Assembly: GCA_964390565.1 (NCBI GenBank)
Contig: CAYMII010000005.1
Location: 1-64,000 of the forward strand
Direction of reading: 5' to 3'
From: UBA8529 sp964390565
GTDB lineage: Bacteria; Bacteroidota; Bacteroidia; Bacteroidales; Tenuifilaceae
DNA length: 64,000 nt
The notes under the pieces were generated by a model. That model ran no database searches. It saw only the letters and a list, made by a program, of their open reading frames with translations, and was not told the origin of the DNA. The position numbers were made by a program, and so were the translations under genes. The number at the start of each line of letters is the position of its first letter. Positions within the stretch are counted from its first letter, which is position 1. Shown in pieces: positions 17,708 through 25,448 of this stretch.

Positions 17708-19879
17708 TTACTCTTTTAGAATTTTCTTCTCCATTACACCCTTATCACCATAGACCTTAATAATTAGCAGACCTTCTGGAAGTTCAGTAGCATTAATATT
17801 TACCTTCTTGGTAGTATTGTATTCTTGCTCAAAAACTTTGATGCCTACAACAGTATAAATCTCAACTCGTTTAATTGCCTCTTCGCTCATAACCCAAAGT
17901 AGGTTTGAAACTGGATTTGGGTAAACCTTGGTTATTTGTTCAATATCACTTTCTATAGATGTTGGATCGGATACCTTAATATTGGTAGTGCTAAGCGTTA
18001 ATGCAGGGAATGTAGCATTAGTCATTTGGCAGTAAACGCTATCGGTTTGACCTTTCAGGAAAGTGGTTACACCGCTTGTTACACTGTAATCAGCGCCTAA
18101 TGATAGAGTTATACCACCTTTAGTTTTCCAAATATAACTTGTAGTGTTGCTATTAACTGTTAGCTGGCTACTAAGGTCAACTGATTCTGATAAGTTGTAT
18201 TGCTGCTTTTCTATTTTGATTTTTGCTTGTGGGCTATAGGTATAAGTTGTCCATGTGGGTTTTGCGATTGGCAAGTTTGTGAAGGTAAAATAGTTTGATT
18301 CGCAACGAATACTTGATAGGACAGCATTACTGGATAAATCAAGTGATGCGAGATTATTTGAACTGCAATCAAAATATGTAATCATTGTGTTTTTAGAAAT
18401 ATCGAGATTTGTAAGTTTATTGGAGGAACACCATAAATAGGTAAGTTCTGTATTTTTAGAGACATCAAGCGATGTGAGTTGGTTTGAATGGCAAATGAGT
18501 TTTTTTAATTTTAAGTTATTTTGCAAATCGATTGATTTTATTAGGTTTAAATTACATAAAAGTTCACAAATTATAATATTGTTTGATACATCGAGCGATG
18601 AAAGTTGATTATATTGACAGTATAATCGTTCTAAACCAGTGTTTTTTGATATGTCTAGAGTTGAAATTTTATTAAAGCCGCAATCTAAATAATTAAGGGC
18701 TGGGTTATTTGTTACATCAAGCGTAGTTAATTTATTATCCGAGCAAGAAAGAAAAAAAAGTGAAGAAGATTTTGATACATCAAGGTTTGTAATTTGGTTT
18801 TGTGAACAAATAAGATACATAAGTGAATTATTTATTGATATAACTAAATCATTAAGTTTTTTCGCTTGAACCTCAAAAAACCAAATGTTTTTACCATAAA
18901 TTTTTATTGTATTACCTTGAAGAGTACCTGAAATTGTTGAATAATATTGGCCAATCATATAATCATTTAAGATTCCATTACCCCAGTCTACTTGTATGGT
19001 ATTATTATTTGATTCAGAATTTACTATGAATGAGAACTCACTACCTAATGTAGTACTTGTTTTCATTACAAAATCAGGTATGGGTATTATTTTAATAGAA
19101 ACAGACGTTAAGGTTAAATTAGCGAGTGATGCGTTAGCCATCTCGCAGTATATACTTTCGCTGTATGTTTTAAGGAAAGTAAACTTTCCATCTATTACAC
19201 TGTAATCAGTGCCATTTATTAGCGTTGTACCACCTGTAGTTTTCCATATAAATGTAGTAGTATTGCCATTTATAGATAGCTGGCTACTTAAGTCTATCTC
19301 CTCATTAACAGCATAAACTGTTTTTGAGAGTTTGTATTCTTTTTGTGGAGAATAGATGTAGGTAGTCCAACTGCCCTGCTTTACAGGTAAGGAGGCAAGT
19401 GTTAAGTTGTTATCGCTGCAATCAACATAAGTTAGAGTGGTCGTGTTTGGCAAGGTAAGGCTACTTATTTGGTTTTCTTTACACTCAACCAAAGTAAGGG
19501 CAGGACAATCATTTAGATTCAAGGTTGTTAACTTGTTGCCTTTGCAGAATAGCGTTTTAAAGGATGCTGCCTGATAAAACTCCATTGCTGTTAGTTCCTT
19601 CGATTGTATATTAAGCCCTTCAACTCCTTGCCCCCAAATTTTAATGGTGCTTCCTTTAACTGGAAAACCAAAGGCCTCATCCATATCTCCAATGGTGTAA
19701 CTCTCTTTCGTGCCATTTCCCCAGTCAATTTGAATTGGAGTGCTGGAGGAGTTCCCTCGAATGGTGAATGATATCTGACTATTGATGCTCAATGTTGTGG
19801 TCATTGAGATATTTGGCGTTTGAGCAAAAGTTGTAATTACAATTAAAGTAAGAACAAGAGAGATGTAAAGTTTCTTCAT
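17708..19879 (-). CDS. Secreted leucine-rich-repeat protein with T9SS sorting domain
   Basis: A 723-residue surface or secreted protein. The signal peptide is MKKLYISLVLTLIVITTFAQ. Two similar halves follow: each has a PKD-like strand with IxVDWGNG or IxIDWGNG, an LRR region of 20-22-residue units (LTSLDVSKNTELTYLWCSSN type), and an Ig-like segment with SSQLxxNxNTTxxIWKTxGGTTL. The second half has about eight LRR units and the first about three. The C-terminal 75 residues form a type IX secretion type-A sorting domain (KVYPNPVSNLLWV to KKILKE). It is therefore expected to cross the outer membrane through T9SS and may be an adhesin. Confidence 0.9.
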   Translation of the reverse strand: MKKLYISLVLTLIVITTFAQTPNISMTTTLSINSQISFTIRGNSSSTPIQIDWGNGTKESYTIGDMDEAFGFPVKGSTIKIWGQGVEGLNIQSKELTAMEFYQAASFKTLFCKGNKLTTLNLNDCPALTLVECKENQISSLTLPNTTTLTYVDCSDNNLTLASLPVKQGSWTTYIYSPQKEYKLSKTVYAVNEEIDLSSQLSINGNTTTFIWKTTGGTTLINGTDYSVIDGKFTFLKTYSESIYCEMANASLANLTLTSVSIKIIPIPDFVMKTSTTLGSEFSFIVNSESNNNTIQVDWGNGILNDYMIGQYYSTISGTLQGNTIKIYGKNIWFFEVQAKKLNDLVISINNSLMYLICSQNQITNLDVSKSSSLFFLSCSDNKLTTLDVTNNPALNYLDCGFNKISTLDISKNTGLERLYCQYNQLSSLDVSNNIIICELLCNLNLIKSIDLQNNLKLKKLICHSNQLTSLDVSKNTELTYLWCSSNKLTNLDISKNTMITYFDCSSNNLASLDLSSNAVLSSIRCESNYFTFTNLPIAKPTWTTYTYSPQAKIKIEKQQYNLSESVDLSSQLTVNSNTTSYIWKTKGGITLSLGADYSVTSGVTTFLKGQTDSVYCQMTNATFPALTLSTTNIKVSDPTSIESDIEQITKVYPNPVSNLLWVMSEEAIKRVEIYTVVGIKVFEQEYNTTKKVNINATELPEGLLIIKVYGDKGVMEKKILKE

Positions 19880-19907
19880 GTTTAATAATTAATGTTATTG
19901 CAATAAA

Positions 19908-19936
19908 AAAGCATAGGACTTATATGCCTATGCTTT
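19908..19936 (-). terminator. Terminator of the greA-HIT transcript
   Basis: AAAGCATAGG and CCTATGCTTT form a 10-bp stem with a nine-base loop. On the minus strand a run of six T follows. It lies about 90 bases past the HIT stop codon. Confidence 0.75.
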
Positions 19937-20026
19937 ACGAAGATATATAAATATTATAGACTACCAAATGATTTTTATTGCTTGCGTTAAAAAGTCCTAT
20001 GTCTAGAATCTGTTATCTAGCGTCTC

Positions 20027-20422
20027 CTAAACAAACTCCTTCGAAATTTTATCGGTTAATTCTTTAAACCGCTCTGGGGTTAGCTTTAGCTTAGGTTTAA
20101 AAAAGTTTATGTCCGATTCCTGATTTAGAGGAACAAGGTGAATGTGCGCATGAGGTACTTCGAGCCCAAGCACAGCAATACCAATACGTTTGCAGGGCAC
20201 TGCTTTTTCAATGGTTTTAGCAACTCGTTTTGAGAATAGGGTAAGCCCCGCCAATGTTTCGTTATCCAAATCGAAAAGATAATCAACCTCAACTTTAGGG
20301 ATTACCAAAGTATGGCCTTCGGCCAAGGGGTTGATGTCGAGGAACGCATAATACTTGTCATCCTCGGCAATTTTGTACGAGGGAATCTCACCCTTAACAA
20401 TTCTTGAGAAGATGGTAGCCAT
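20027..20422 (-). CDS. HIT-family nucleotide-binding protein
   Basis: A 131-residue member of the histidine-triad superfamily, which hydrolyses nucleotide phosphoramidates or dinucleotides. The triad HAHIHLVPL (H-x-H-x-H) is intact near residue 95. The N-terminus MATIFSRIVKGEIPSYKIAED is typical of the branch close to HINT/YcfF. It is the second gene after greA, with a 12-base gap. Confidence 0.93.
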   Translation of the reverse strand: MATIFSRIVKGEIPSYKIAEDDKYYAFLDINPLAEGHTLVIPKVEVDYLFDLDNETLAGLTLFSKRVAKTIEKAVPCKRIGIAVLGLEVPHAHIHLVPLNQESDINFFKPKLKLTPERFKELTDKISKEFV

Positions 20423-20434
20423 GATACTTATAAT

Positions 20435-20908
20435 TTATCGTGATATTTCAATTATCTGAAACTGGATAGTACCCGAAGGGATTTGAACGTCAACCACATC
20501 GTTAACCTTTTTACCCATCAAAGCCTTTGCAATTGGAGTTCCTACCGATAGTTTACCTTCCTTAAGATTTGCTTCCGATTCGGCAACGAGAGTATACTCA
20601 ACAATGGTGTTGGTTTTAAGGTTTTTAAGCTTTATTTTATTTAGAATTTGAACTTTTGAGATGTCAATTTTTGTTTCGTCAATTATACGCGAGTTGGCAA
20701 CGGTATCCTCTAACTTAGATATTTTAAGCTCGAGCATTCCTTGGGCTTCCTTGGCAGCATCGTACTCAGCATTTTCCGATAGATCGCCTTTGTCGCGAGC
20801 CTCAGCTATCATCCTCGAAATAGCAGGTCTTTCGACACTTTTTAGATGATTGAGTTCTGCTTGTAGTTTCTGTAAACCTTCTTCGGTCAAATAAACAACT
20901 TTTGACAT
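20435..20908 (-). CDS. greA: Transcription elongation factor GreA
   Basis: A 157-residue factor that enters the RNA polymerase secondary channel and stimulates cleavage of backtracked RNA. The N-terminal coiled coil carries the acidic tip DKGDLSENAEYDAAKE, which includes the catalytic Asp/Glu pair. The C-terminal FKBP-like domain has VGTPIAKALMGKKVNDVV. Unusually for this genome, an AGGAGG Shine-Dalgarno (20914-20919) lies five bases before the ATG. A terminator-like hairpin in its leader is described separately. It is co-transcribed with the HIT gene. Confidence 0.96.
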   Translation of the reverse strand: MSKVVYLTEEGLQKLQAELNHLKSVERPAISRMIAEARDKGDLSENAEYDAAKEAQGMLELKISKLEDTVANSRIIDETKIDISKVQILNKIKLKNLKTNTIVEYTLVAESEANLKEGKLSVGTPIAKALMGKKVNDVVDVQIPSGTIQFQIIEISR

Positions 20909-20913
20909 TTTAA

Positions 20914-20919
20914 CCTCCT
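20914..20919 (-). promoter_or_regulatory. Canonical Shine-Dalgarno of greA
   Basis: On the minus strand AGGAGG precedes the greA ATG with a five-base spacer. Most genes in this window have no such sequence, so greA may be translated by a different initiation mode. Confidence 0.65.
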
Positions 20920-20941
20920 GATTCTTTAAGTATAGGGTAAA

Positions 20942-20970
20942 TAAAAAAGAATCCCGACTTCTCGGAACTC
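20942..20970 (-). terminator. Terminator-like hairpin in the greA leader
   Basis: On the minus strand GAGTTCCGA and TCGGGATTC pair (nine positions, two of them G-T) around a GAAG loop, and six T residues follow. A -7-like TATATTTG (20982-20989) lies just upstream, so the hairpin would sit at the very start of the greA transcript. It could equally be the distal terminator of the gene ending at 21078. Confidence 0.6.
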
Positions 20971-20981
20971 TTCGTATGATG

Positions 20982-20989
20982 CAAATATA
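20982..20989 (-). promoter_or_regulatory. Candidate -7 element of greA
   Basis: On the minus strand TATATTTG fits TAnnTTTG. No TTTG lies 19 bases upstream, so this is a half-site match only. Confidence 0.4.
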
Positions 20990-21077
20990 TTGATTTTTTT
21001 TGATTTACATAAAAAATGGAACTTTAACTAAAAAAATTCTTTTTTAGACTAACTAGTTATATTACAGTATATAACTA

Positions 21078-21476
21078 TTATCTCTTTTTTGGTTTCTTAT
21101 TCTCCCAAAACTTAAGTTTTTGCCAGAACGTTTTCCGTTTTCGAGTCATTTCAGACTGCTCGCGCGATTTTTTCATACGCTCCTGAACAGCTGGGGTTTG
21201 GTTCTTTATATGTCTTTCACGATCCTTTTCTTGGGCTTTTAAACCCTCTTTTTTTGCTTTAGCGGCTTTTCGATTTTGTTTGCGTTCAATTTTAGAGAGG
21301 GGCTTCTGCTTATTTATAGGAGTCCTATCTAGTTTAAAAGATTTAAAATGTTCCGAGGTAGAGAAAGTATCATATCTTTTTCTGAAAGGATGAAAAATAG
21401 ATTGACTCCTGCAATCGTTTATATTTGCAAGGAGCACAATGAGTAGAAATAATAAACCCTTTTTGTATGTTTGCAC
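21078..21476 (-). CDS. Small exported highly basic protein of unknown function
   Basis: 132 residues starting at a GTG; no ATG is available in frame. A signal peptide is visible (MQTYKKGLLFLLIVLLANINDCRSQ). The mature part is very rich in Lys, Arg, Gln and Glu, with a predicted long charged helix (KIERKQNRKAAKAKKEGL, then MKKSREQSEMTRKRK) and an FWQKLKFWENKKPKKR ending. No enzyme motif is present. It is divergent from a lipoprotein gene whose start codon is only 16 bases away, so the promoters of the two genes must lie inside each other's coding regions. Confidence 0.7.
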   Translation of the reverse strand: MQTYKKGLLFLLIVLLANINDCRSQSIFHPFRKRYDTFSTSEHFKSFKLDRTPINKQKPLSKIERKQNRKAAKAKKEGLKAQEKDRERHIKNQTPAVQERMKKSREQSEMTRKRKTFWQKLKFWENKKPKKR

Positions 21477-21492
21477 AACTAATACGGTTATA

Positions 21493-21936
21493 ATGATATT
21501 GAACGCAAAAATAAAGAATCTTATTGTACTATTTATACTAGTCTTTATGCAATTTGGTTGCTCGGATAAAGATGAACAAGTTGTACCATATGTTAGAGTG
21601 AATATAACGATAAACTTGCAATTACCTAAATATAATGCTCTTACATCAGTTAATAATGCGGTGCTATATGAAAACGAAGGCTACAATAAAAATGGAGTAA
21701 TTGTGTATCGGAACTCTCTTGATGAGTTTACGGCTTACGATGCTACTTGTCCAAAGCATATTGATACAAAACCAACGGCAGTAGTTTTAGACGATAATGG
21801 TAGTGCAGGAACAGCAACCTGCCCTGAATGTAATACTGTATACTATTTTTTCAATTATGCTTATCCATCTAAAGGATATCCATTAAGGCGATATAGTCTT
21901 ACAAAATCAGGGAATATGCTTTATATCAATAATTAA
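21493..21936 (+). CDS. Rieske-like lipoprotein with altered ligand motifs
   Basis: The ATG at 21493 gives a lipoprotein signal with lipobox FMQFGC; an upstream alternative start would spoil it. The mature protein of about 125 residues resembles the Rieske ferredoxin fold (strand-rich, with ATCPKHI near residue 92 and TATCPECNTVYYFF near 115, ending YPLRRYSLTKSGNMLYI). Canonical Rieske proteins use C-x-H and C-x2-H; here the pairs read C-x2-H and C-x2-C. It may bind a [2Fe-2S] cluster differently, bind zinc, or have lost the metal. A -7-like TATATTTG (21420-21427) lies upstream, inside the divergent gene. Confidence 0.72.
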   Translation: MILNAKIKNLIVLFILVFMQFGCSDKDEQVVPYVRVNITINLQLPKYNALTSVNNAVLYENEGYNKNGVIVYRNSLDEFTAYDATCPKHIDTKPTAVVLDDNGSAGTATCPECNTVYYFFNYAYPSKGYPLRRYSLTKSGNMLYINN

Positions 21937-21937
21937 C

Positions 21938-23902
21938 TTATTTCGAAACGGTTAGTTTATCCCCAATCATCCTATTATTATATTGCTGGATAATTGCTTT
22001 GACTTTTGCTTCCATTTTTGCTTCAATATCGGGATGTTTACCCAAAATATTATTTGTTAGCATTTTGTCGTTTTTGTGGTCGTAAAGCCCAACTCCCTTT
22101 AGCCCATTGTAAAGGTAAAGGTAATCGCCCATCAATAACTGGTATGTTGATGATGAATAGGTGATTACAAAAGGTTCGTTGCTCAAATCAAAGGTATTTC
22201 TTCCAAAGGCTATAAACGGTTTGTCGTAGTTCAAGTAGCCAAGAATTGATGGCATAATATCAATCTGTTCAACCAAGCAGCTATCAACCCCCTTTAAACT
22301 TCCATCGGGCTTATGCAAGATTAACGTGCCTGCAAATATTCCAACTTTAGTCTTATACTCTGGATAATAGGTTTGATTTGCATGATCATTTGTGATAATG
22401 AAAAGGGTGCTATCGTACCAAGGCATTTTTGATGCTGTTTCGAAGAACTTTTTTAATGAGTAATCGGTATAGCCTATACACTGATGAATTTGGAGAGTTC
22501 CCTTGTCGAATTTTCCTTCGTAACGTTCTGGTACTTTAAACGGATGATGTGACGATACCGAAAATATTGCGGCACAGAATGGCTGTTTAAAGCCATTGAG
22601 CTTTTGCGCAAAGAATTGGAAAAACTCCTCGTCCCAAACGCCCCACATACCGTCGAAATCATCGCTGTTTGGGTATTCGTTCATTCCGTAGTATTCTTTA
22701 AAGCCAGCAACATTGGCGAAAGCTTGGAACCCCATAGAACCATTAGGCGCACCATGAAAAAATGCCGTATGATAACCTTCCTCTTTAAGAACAGATGCAA
22801 TGCTGTTAATTTTATTGGTTGAGTAGCTGGTGAGGAAATATGGTTCGACCATCATTGGTATACTGGCTAGTACCGAAGGCATCGCATCAATAGATTTGCG
22901 ACCATTGCAAAACGAATTTTGATACATCAATGACTTGCCTATTAATGAATCGAGAAAAGGCGTATAACCTTTATAATTCCCATTCTCTAGTTGTGGATTG
23001 TAACTTTTGATATACTCTCTGCCAAAACTTTCGAGAATGAAAATCACCACATTCTGCTTTTTGAATGGCTTTTGTGGTTGAGGTGTGTGTAATGGGGTGA
23101 ATACTTTACTTAATTCCTCATCGGTTTTGAAGTAATCAACCTTCTTAAGCGATTTTTTTTGAAGCGTTCTATAAACTGCAAAAGGGGTGTTTAGCACAAT
23201 TGCTGCCTCAAGCGGTTCTGTAACGTATTGTCCGGCATTGCTAATAGTAATGGGACGTGTGCTATGCCTGAATCCGCCACGTAATCCTCCAACCATCAGA
23301 AAAGCAAAAAGGAGTAGCAGCGCAGCTCCGTTAATAAAATATACTAGATGACCTTTCCATCCCTTGGTTGGATTTGGTTTTGAAATTTTGCCATATGCAA
23401 GTACAAGAATAGCAACAAGAGCAATCCAAATAAGCACGATATACCAGTAATCGACCATGAACTTGGGTAGGAGCGAGCCCATGTTGGTTTCGTGTTTAAA
23501 CTCGCTGAATACTGATGCTGTTGTTCTTCGTAGGGTAAACTGGAAGTAAATAATATCGGTGCAGTTGGCAAGCAGCGCAATCCCATTGGTGATAAAGAAA
23601 AGGTATTTTAAAATAATCTGGTGGATGTTGTTATATCTAAAGGTGAATGGGAGTAGGAAGAGGATGAAATAGAAAATGTTTGTGTAAAGGACTGCGGTTG
23701 TGTCAAATGCTAGCCCACCCTTCATAATACGCATCATCCCATCAAACGTGATGTTTGGGAAAAATCCTTGGTTGAATAGGTAGAAGAGAATACGGCATGC
23801 CGAGAAAAGTATCATTACCAGCAAAAAGCGCCAGATAAGCATCAAGTAAATGTTATTCTTCACTTTAAGGCCAATAAAGTATTGTTTCCAAACATCTATC
23901 AT
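21938..23902 (-). CDS. LtaS/MdoB-like alkaline-phosphatase-superfamily membrane transferase
   Basis: A 654-residue inner-membrane protein. Five hydrophobic helices lie in the first 210 residues, followed by an exported sulfatase-fold domain. Metal and nucleophile landmarks are VIFILESFGREYIKSY, NGRKSIDAMPSVLASIP (nucleophile Ser/Thr region) and IITNDHANQTYYPEY. Homologues transfer phosphoglycerol or phosphoethanolamine onto envelope polymers. Bacteroidota lack lipoteichoic acid, so a lipid A, glycan or lipid substrate is more likely. Its stop codon lies one base from that of the convergent lipoprotein gene. Confidence 0.88.
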   Translation of the reverse strand: MIDVWKQYFIGLKVKNNIYLMLIWRFLLVMILFSACRILFYLFNQGFFPNITFDGMMRIMKGGLAFDTTAVLYTNIFYFILFLLPFTFRYNNIHQIILKYLFFITNGIALLANCTDIIYFQFTLRRTTASVFSEFKHETNMGSLLPKFMVDYWYIVLIWIALVAILVLAYGKISKPNPTKGWKGHLVYFINGAALLLLFAFLMVGGLRGGFRHSTRPITISNAGQYVTEPLEAAIVLNTPFAVYRTLQKKSLKKVDYFKTDEELSKVFTPLHTPQPQKPFKKQNVVIFILESFGREYIKSYNPQLENGNYKGYTPFLDSLIGKSLMYQNSFCNGRKSIDAMPSVLASIPMMVEPYFLTSYSTNKINSIASVLKEEGYHTAFFHGAPNGSMGFQAFANVAGFKEYYGMNEYPNSDDFDGMWGVWDEEFFQFFAQKLNGFKQPFCAAIFSVSSHHPFKVPERYEGKFDKGTLQIHQCIGYTDYSLKKFFETASKMPWYDSTLFIITNDHANQTYYPEYKTKVGIFAGTLILHKPDGSLKGVDSCLVEQIDIMPSILGYLNYDKPFIAFGRNTFDLSNEPFVITYSSSTYQLLMGDYLYLYNGLKGVGLYDHKNDKMLTNNILGKHPDIEAKMEAKVKAIIQQYNNRMIGDKLTVSK

Positions 23903-23959
23903 AATGGAAGTTTTAGGGCATAAAGATATTTCAACAAATCGACTAGATAAAAGGTTTTG

Positions 23960-25312
23960 CTAAATTTCCTTAACAAGCACATTCTCTTTTAAACCATCAA
24001 CTTTTTCGGTAAAAGCACTATGAATCATCATGATTCTGCCCATTTCAGGAATGCTTGGTTCAATTGTAGTGCCTAAGTTATCAAGTGAATTGAAAACATA
24101 CGAAACCGAAAAATTATCGATATGCTGTGCGGGTTGGTAAGCAATGCTCTTGGTTTTGCTATCGATAGTTTCGGAGATAATTCGGCATTCAATCAGTTGG
24201 TTTAATAGCGCTCTCATCAGCCTAACTGGAATTTTTAGATTTTGAGAAAGTTCTAGCGCTGTTAAAGGATCTTCCCCCTTTTCGAATCGTTTTACGATTA
24301 GGTTTACTACAAGAAGAGATAGTGTTCGTTTGGAACTTGAACTGATATGCTCCGATTCGGCCTCAAATTCGTATAAATCAATGTTCTGATTTGCAAATGA
24401 AACTTCAGCACCAAACAGAACAATCATCCAGCTAACCTGTAGCCAAATTAATAGCAATGGCAGGGCAGCGAAACTACCATAGATCGCGTTAAATTTCGAT
24501 ACCCCAATTTGAAAATCGATATAAATCCATTGGGTTGCAACGAATGCTGTACCAGCAATGATACCCGATATGATTCCTGATTGAGGGGATACCTTGGTAT
24601 TTGGCATCACAATGTACACAACGCTAAACAGTATCCAGATAAGGAAAAGTGGTATAAAGTTTAAAGCAAACATCAGATACTCGCTAACATACCCAATAAG
24701 CTCAATTTGTTTACCAATTGTATCGAGTTGTGTTGCAAGGAAAACCGATATACTACTAGAGGCGATTAGAAGGATTGGCGCAATTAGCATCATTGATAGG
24801 TAGTCGGTGAACTTCCGAACTATCGTTCTAGGTTTTTCAATCTTCCATATATCGTTAAAGGCTGTCTCAATACTACTGAAAATTTTGGAAACAGAGTAGA
24901 AGAGAAAAATAACGCCAATTCCAGCAATTAATCCTCCTCCTGTATTCTCAAGCAGAGAGTTTGCAAAGGTTACAAGTTTGTCGGCTATTTCACCCTGTCC
25001 TTCTAATCCTTCTTTCAACTCTTTTTCCAAGTATTTGTCAGCCCCAAACCCTTTCGCAATACCAAAAGCCATTGCAAGCACTGGTACAATTGACATCAGC
25101 GTATAGTAGGTTAGGGCAGAGGCTCTAACGGTTACTTTATTCTCTACCGAACCCCTTAAAGCAAGAATGATTACACGCAGATACTTAAAAAGGAATTTCA
25201 TTTTTGGAGGATACTCTTCGAGTTTTACGCTCCATAAATCTTTAAGCAGAAACTGCTGAACTTTAAGATAGTATTTAAATGCTCTCTTAAAAAGACCCTC
25301 TTTCTTTGCCAT
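23960..25312 (-). CDS. YihY/BrkB-family membrane protein with C-terminal winged-helix-like domain
   Basis: The ATG at 25312 (MAKKEGLFKR) is chosen over one at 25393 because the extra 27 residues look like intergenic translation. Six hydrophobic helices occur between about residues 60 and 310, with the family blocks ASALTYYTLMSIVPVLAMAFGIAKGFG and WLQVSWMIVLFGAEVSFANQN. The C-terminal 120 residues are soluble and look like a winged helix of Rrf2 type (ALELSQNLKIPVRLMRALLNQLIECRIIS). YihY was once called RNase BN, but that activity belongs to another gene; transport or permeability roles are proposed. Confidence 0.88.
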   Translation of the reverse strand: MAKKEGLFKRAFKYYLKVQQFLLKDLWSVKLEEYPPKMKFLFKYLRVIILALRGSVENKVTVRASALTYYTLMSIVPVLAMAFGIAKGFGADKYLEKELKEGLEGQGEIADKLVTFANSLLENTGGGLIAGIGVIFLFYSVSKIFSSIETAFNDIWKIEKPRTIVRKFTDYLSMMLIAPILLIASSSISVFLATQLDTIGKQIELIGYVSEYLMFALNFIPLFLIWILFSVVYIVMPNTKVSPQSGIISGIIAGTAFVATQWIYIDFQIGVSKFNAIYGSFAALPLLLIWLQVSWMIVLFGAEVSFANQNIDLYEFEAESEHISSSSKRTLSLLVVNLIVKRFEKGEDPLTALELSQNLKIPVRLMRALLNQLIECRIISETIDSKTKSIAYQPAQHIDNFSVSYVFNSLDNLGTTIEPSIPEMGRIMMIHSAFTEKVDGLKENVLVKEI

Positions 25313-25375
25313 AGTATTGAGGTTATAATTCAATCTACTAATGTAGATAAAATTGTTATTCGTTGTTTTATTATA

Positions 25376-25408
25376 ACCCCAAAAGGGTTTCAAACCCTTT
25401 TGAGGTTA
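25376..25408. repeat. Palindromic spacer element
   Basis: AACCCCAAAAGGGTTT and AAACCCTTTTGAGGTT form a 16-position inverted repeat with a single unpaired centre base and one mismatch. It lies just upstream of the YihY gene. No T-run follows on either strand, so it is not a typical terminator. Confidence 0.55.
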
Positions 25409-25420
25409 AGTTCAGAAACA

Positions 25421-25444
25421 AAAAAAGCTGCCGAAGCAGCTTTT
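25421..25444 (-). terminator. Terminator of ribF-ahcY
   Basis: On the minus strand AAAAGCTGC-TTCG-GCAGCTTTTTT has a UUCG tetraloop, a 9-bp stem and a T-run. It begins five bases after the ahcY stop codon. Confidence 0.9.
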
Positions 25445-25448
25445 CCTT

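Noticed and set aside
17566..17760. 64-codon plus-strand ORF after ruvC
   Set aside because: It runs through the GCAAAG/CTTTGC repeat and into the complement of the T9SS protein; its composition is that of the repeat, with no start context.
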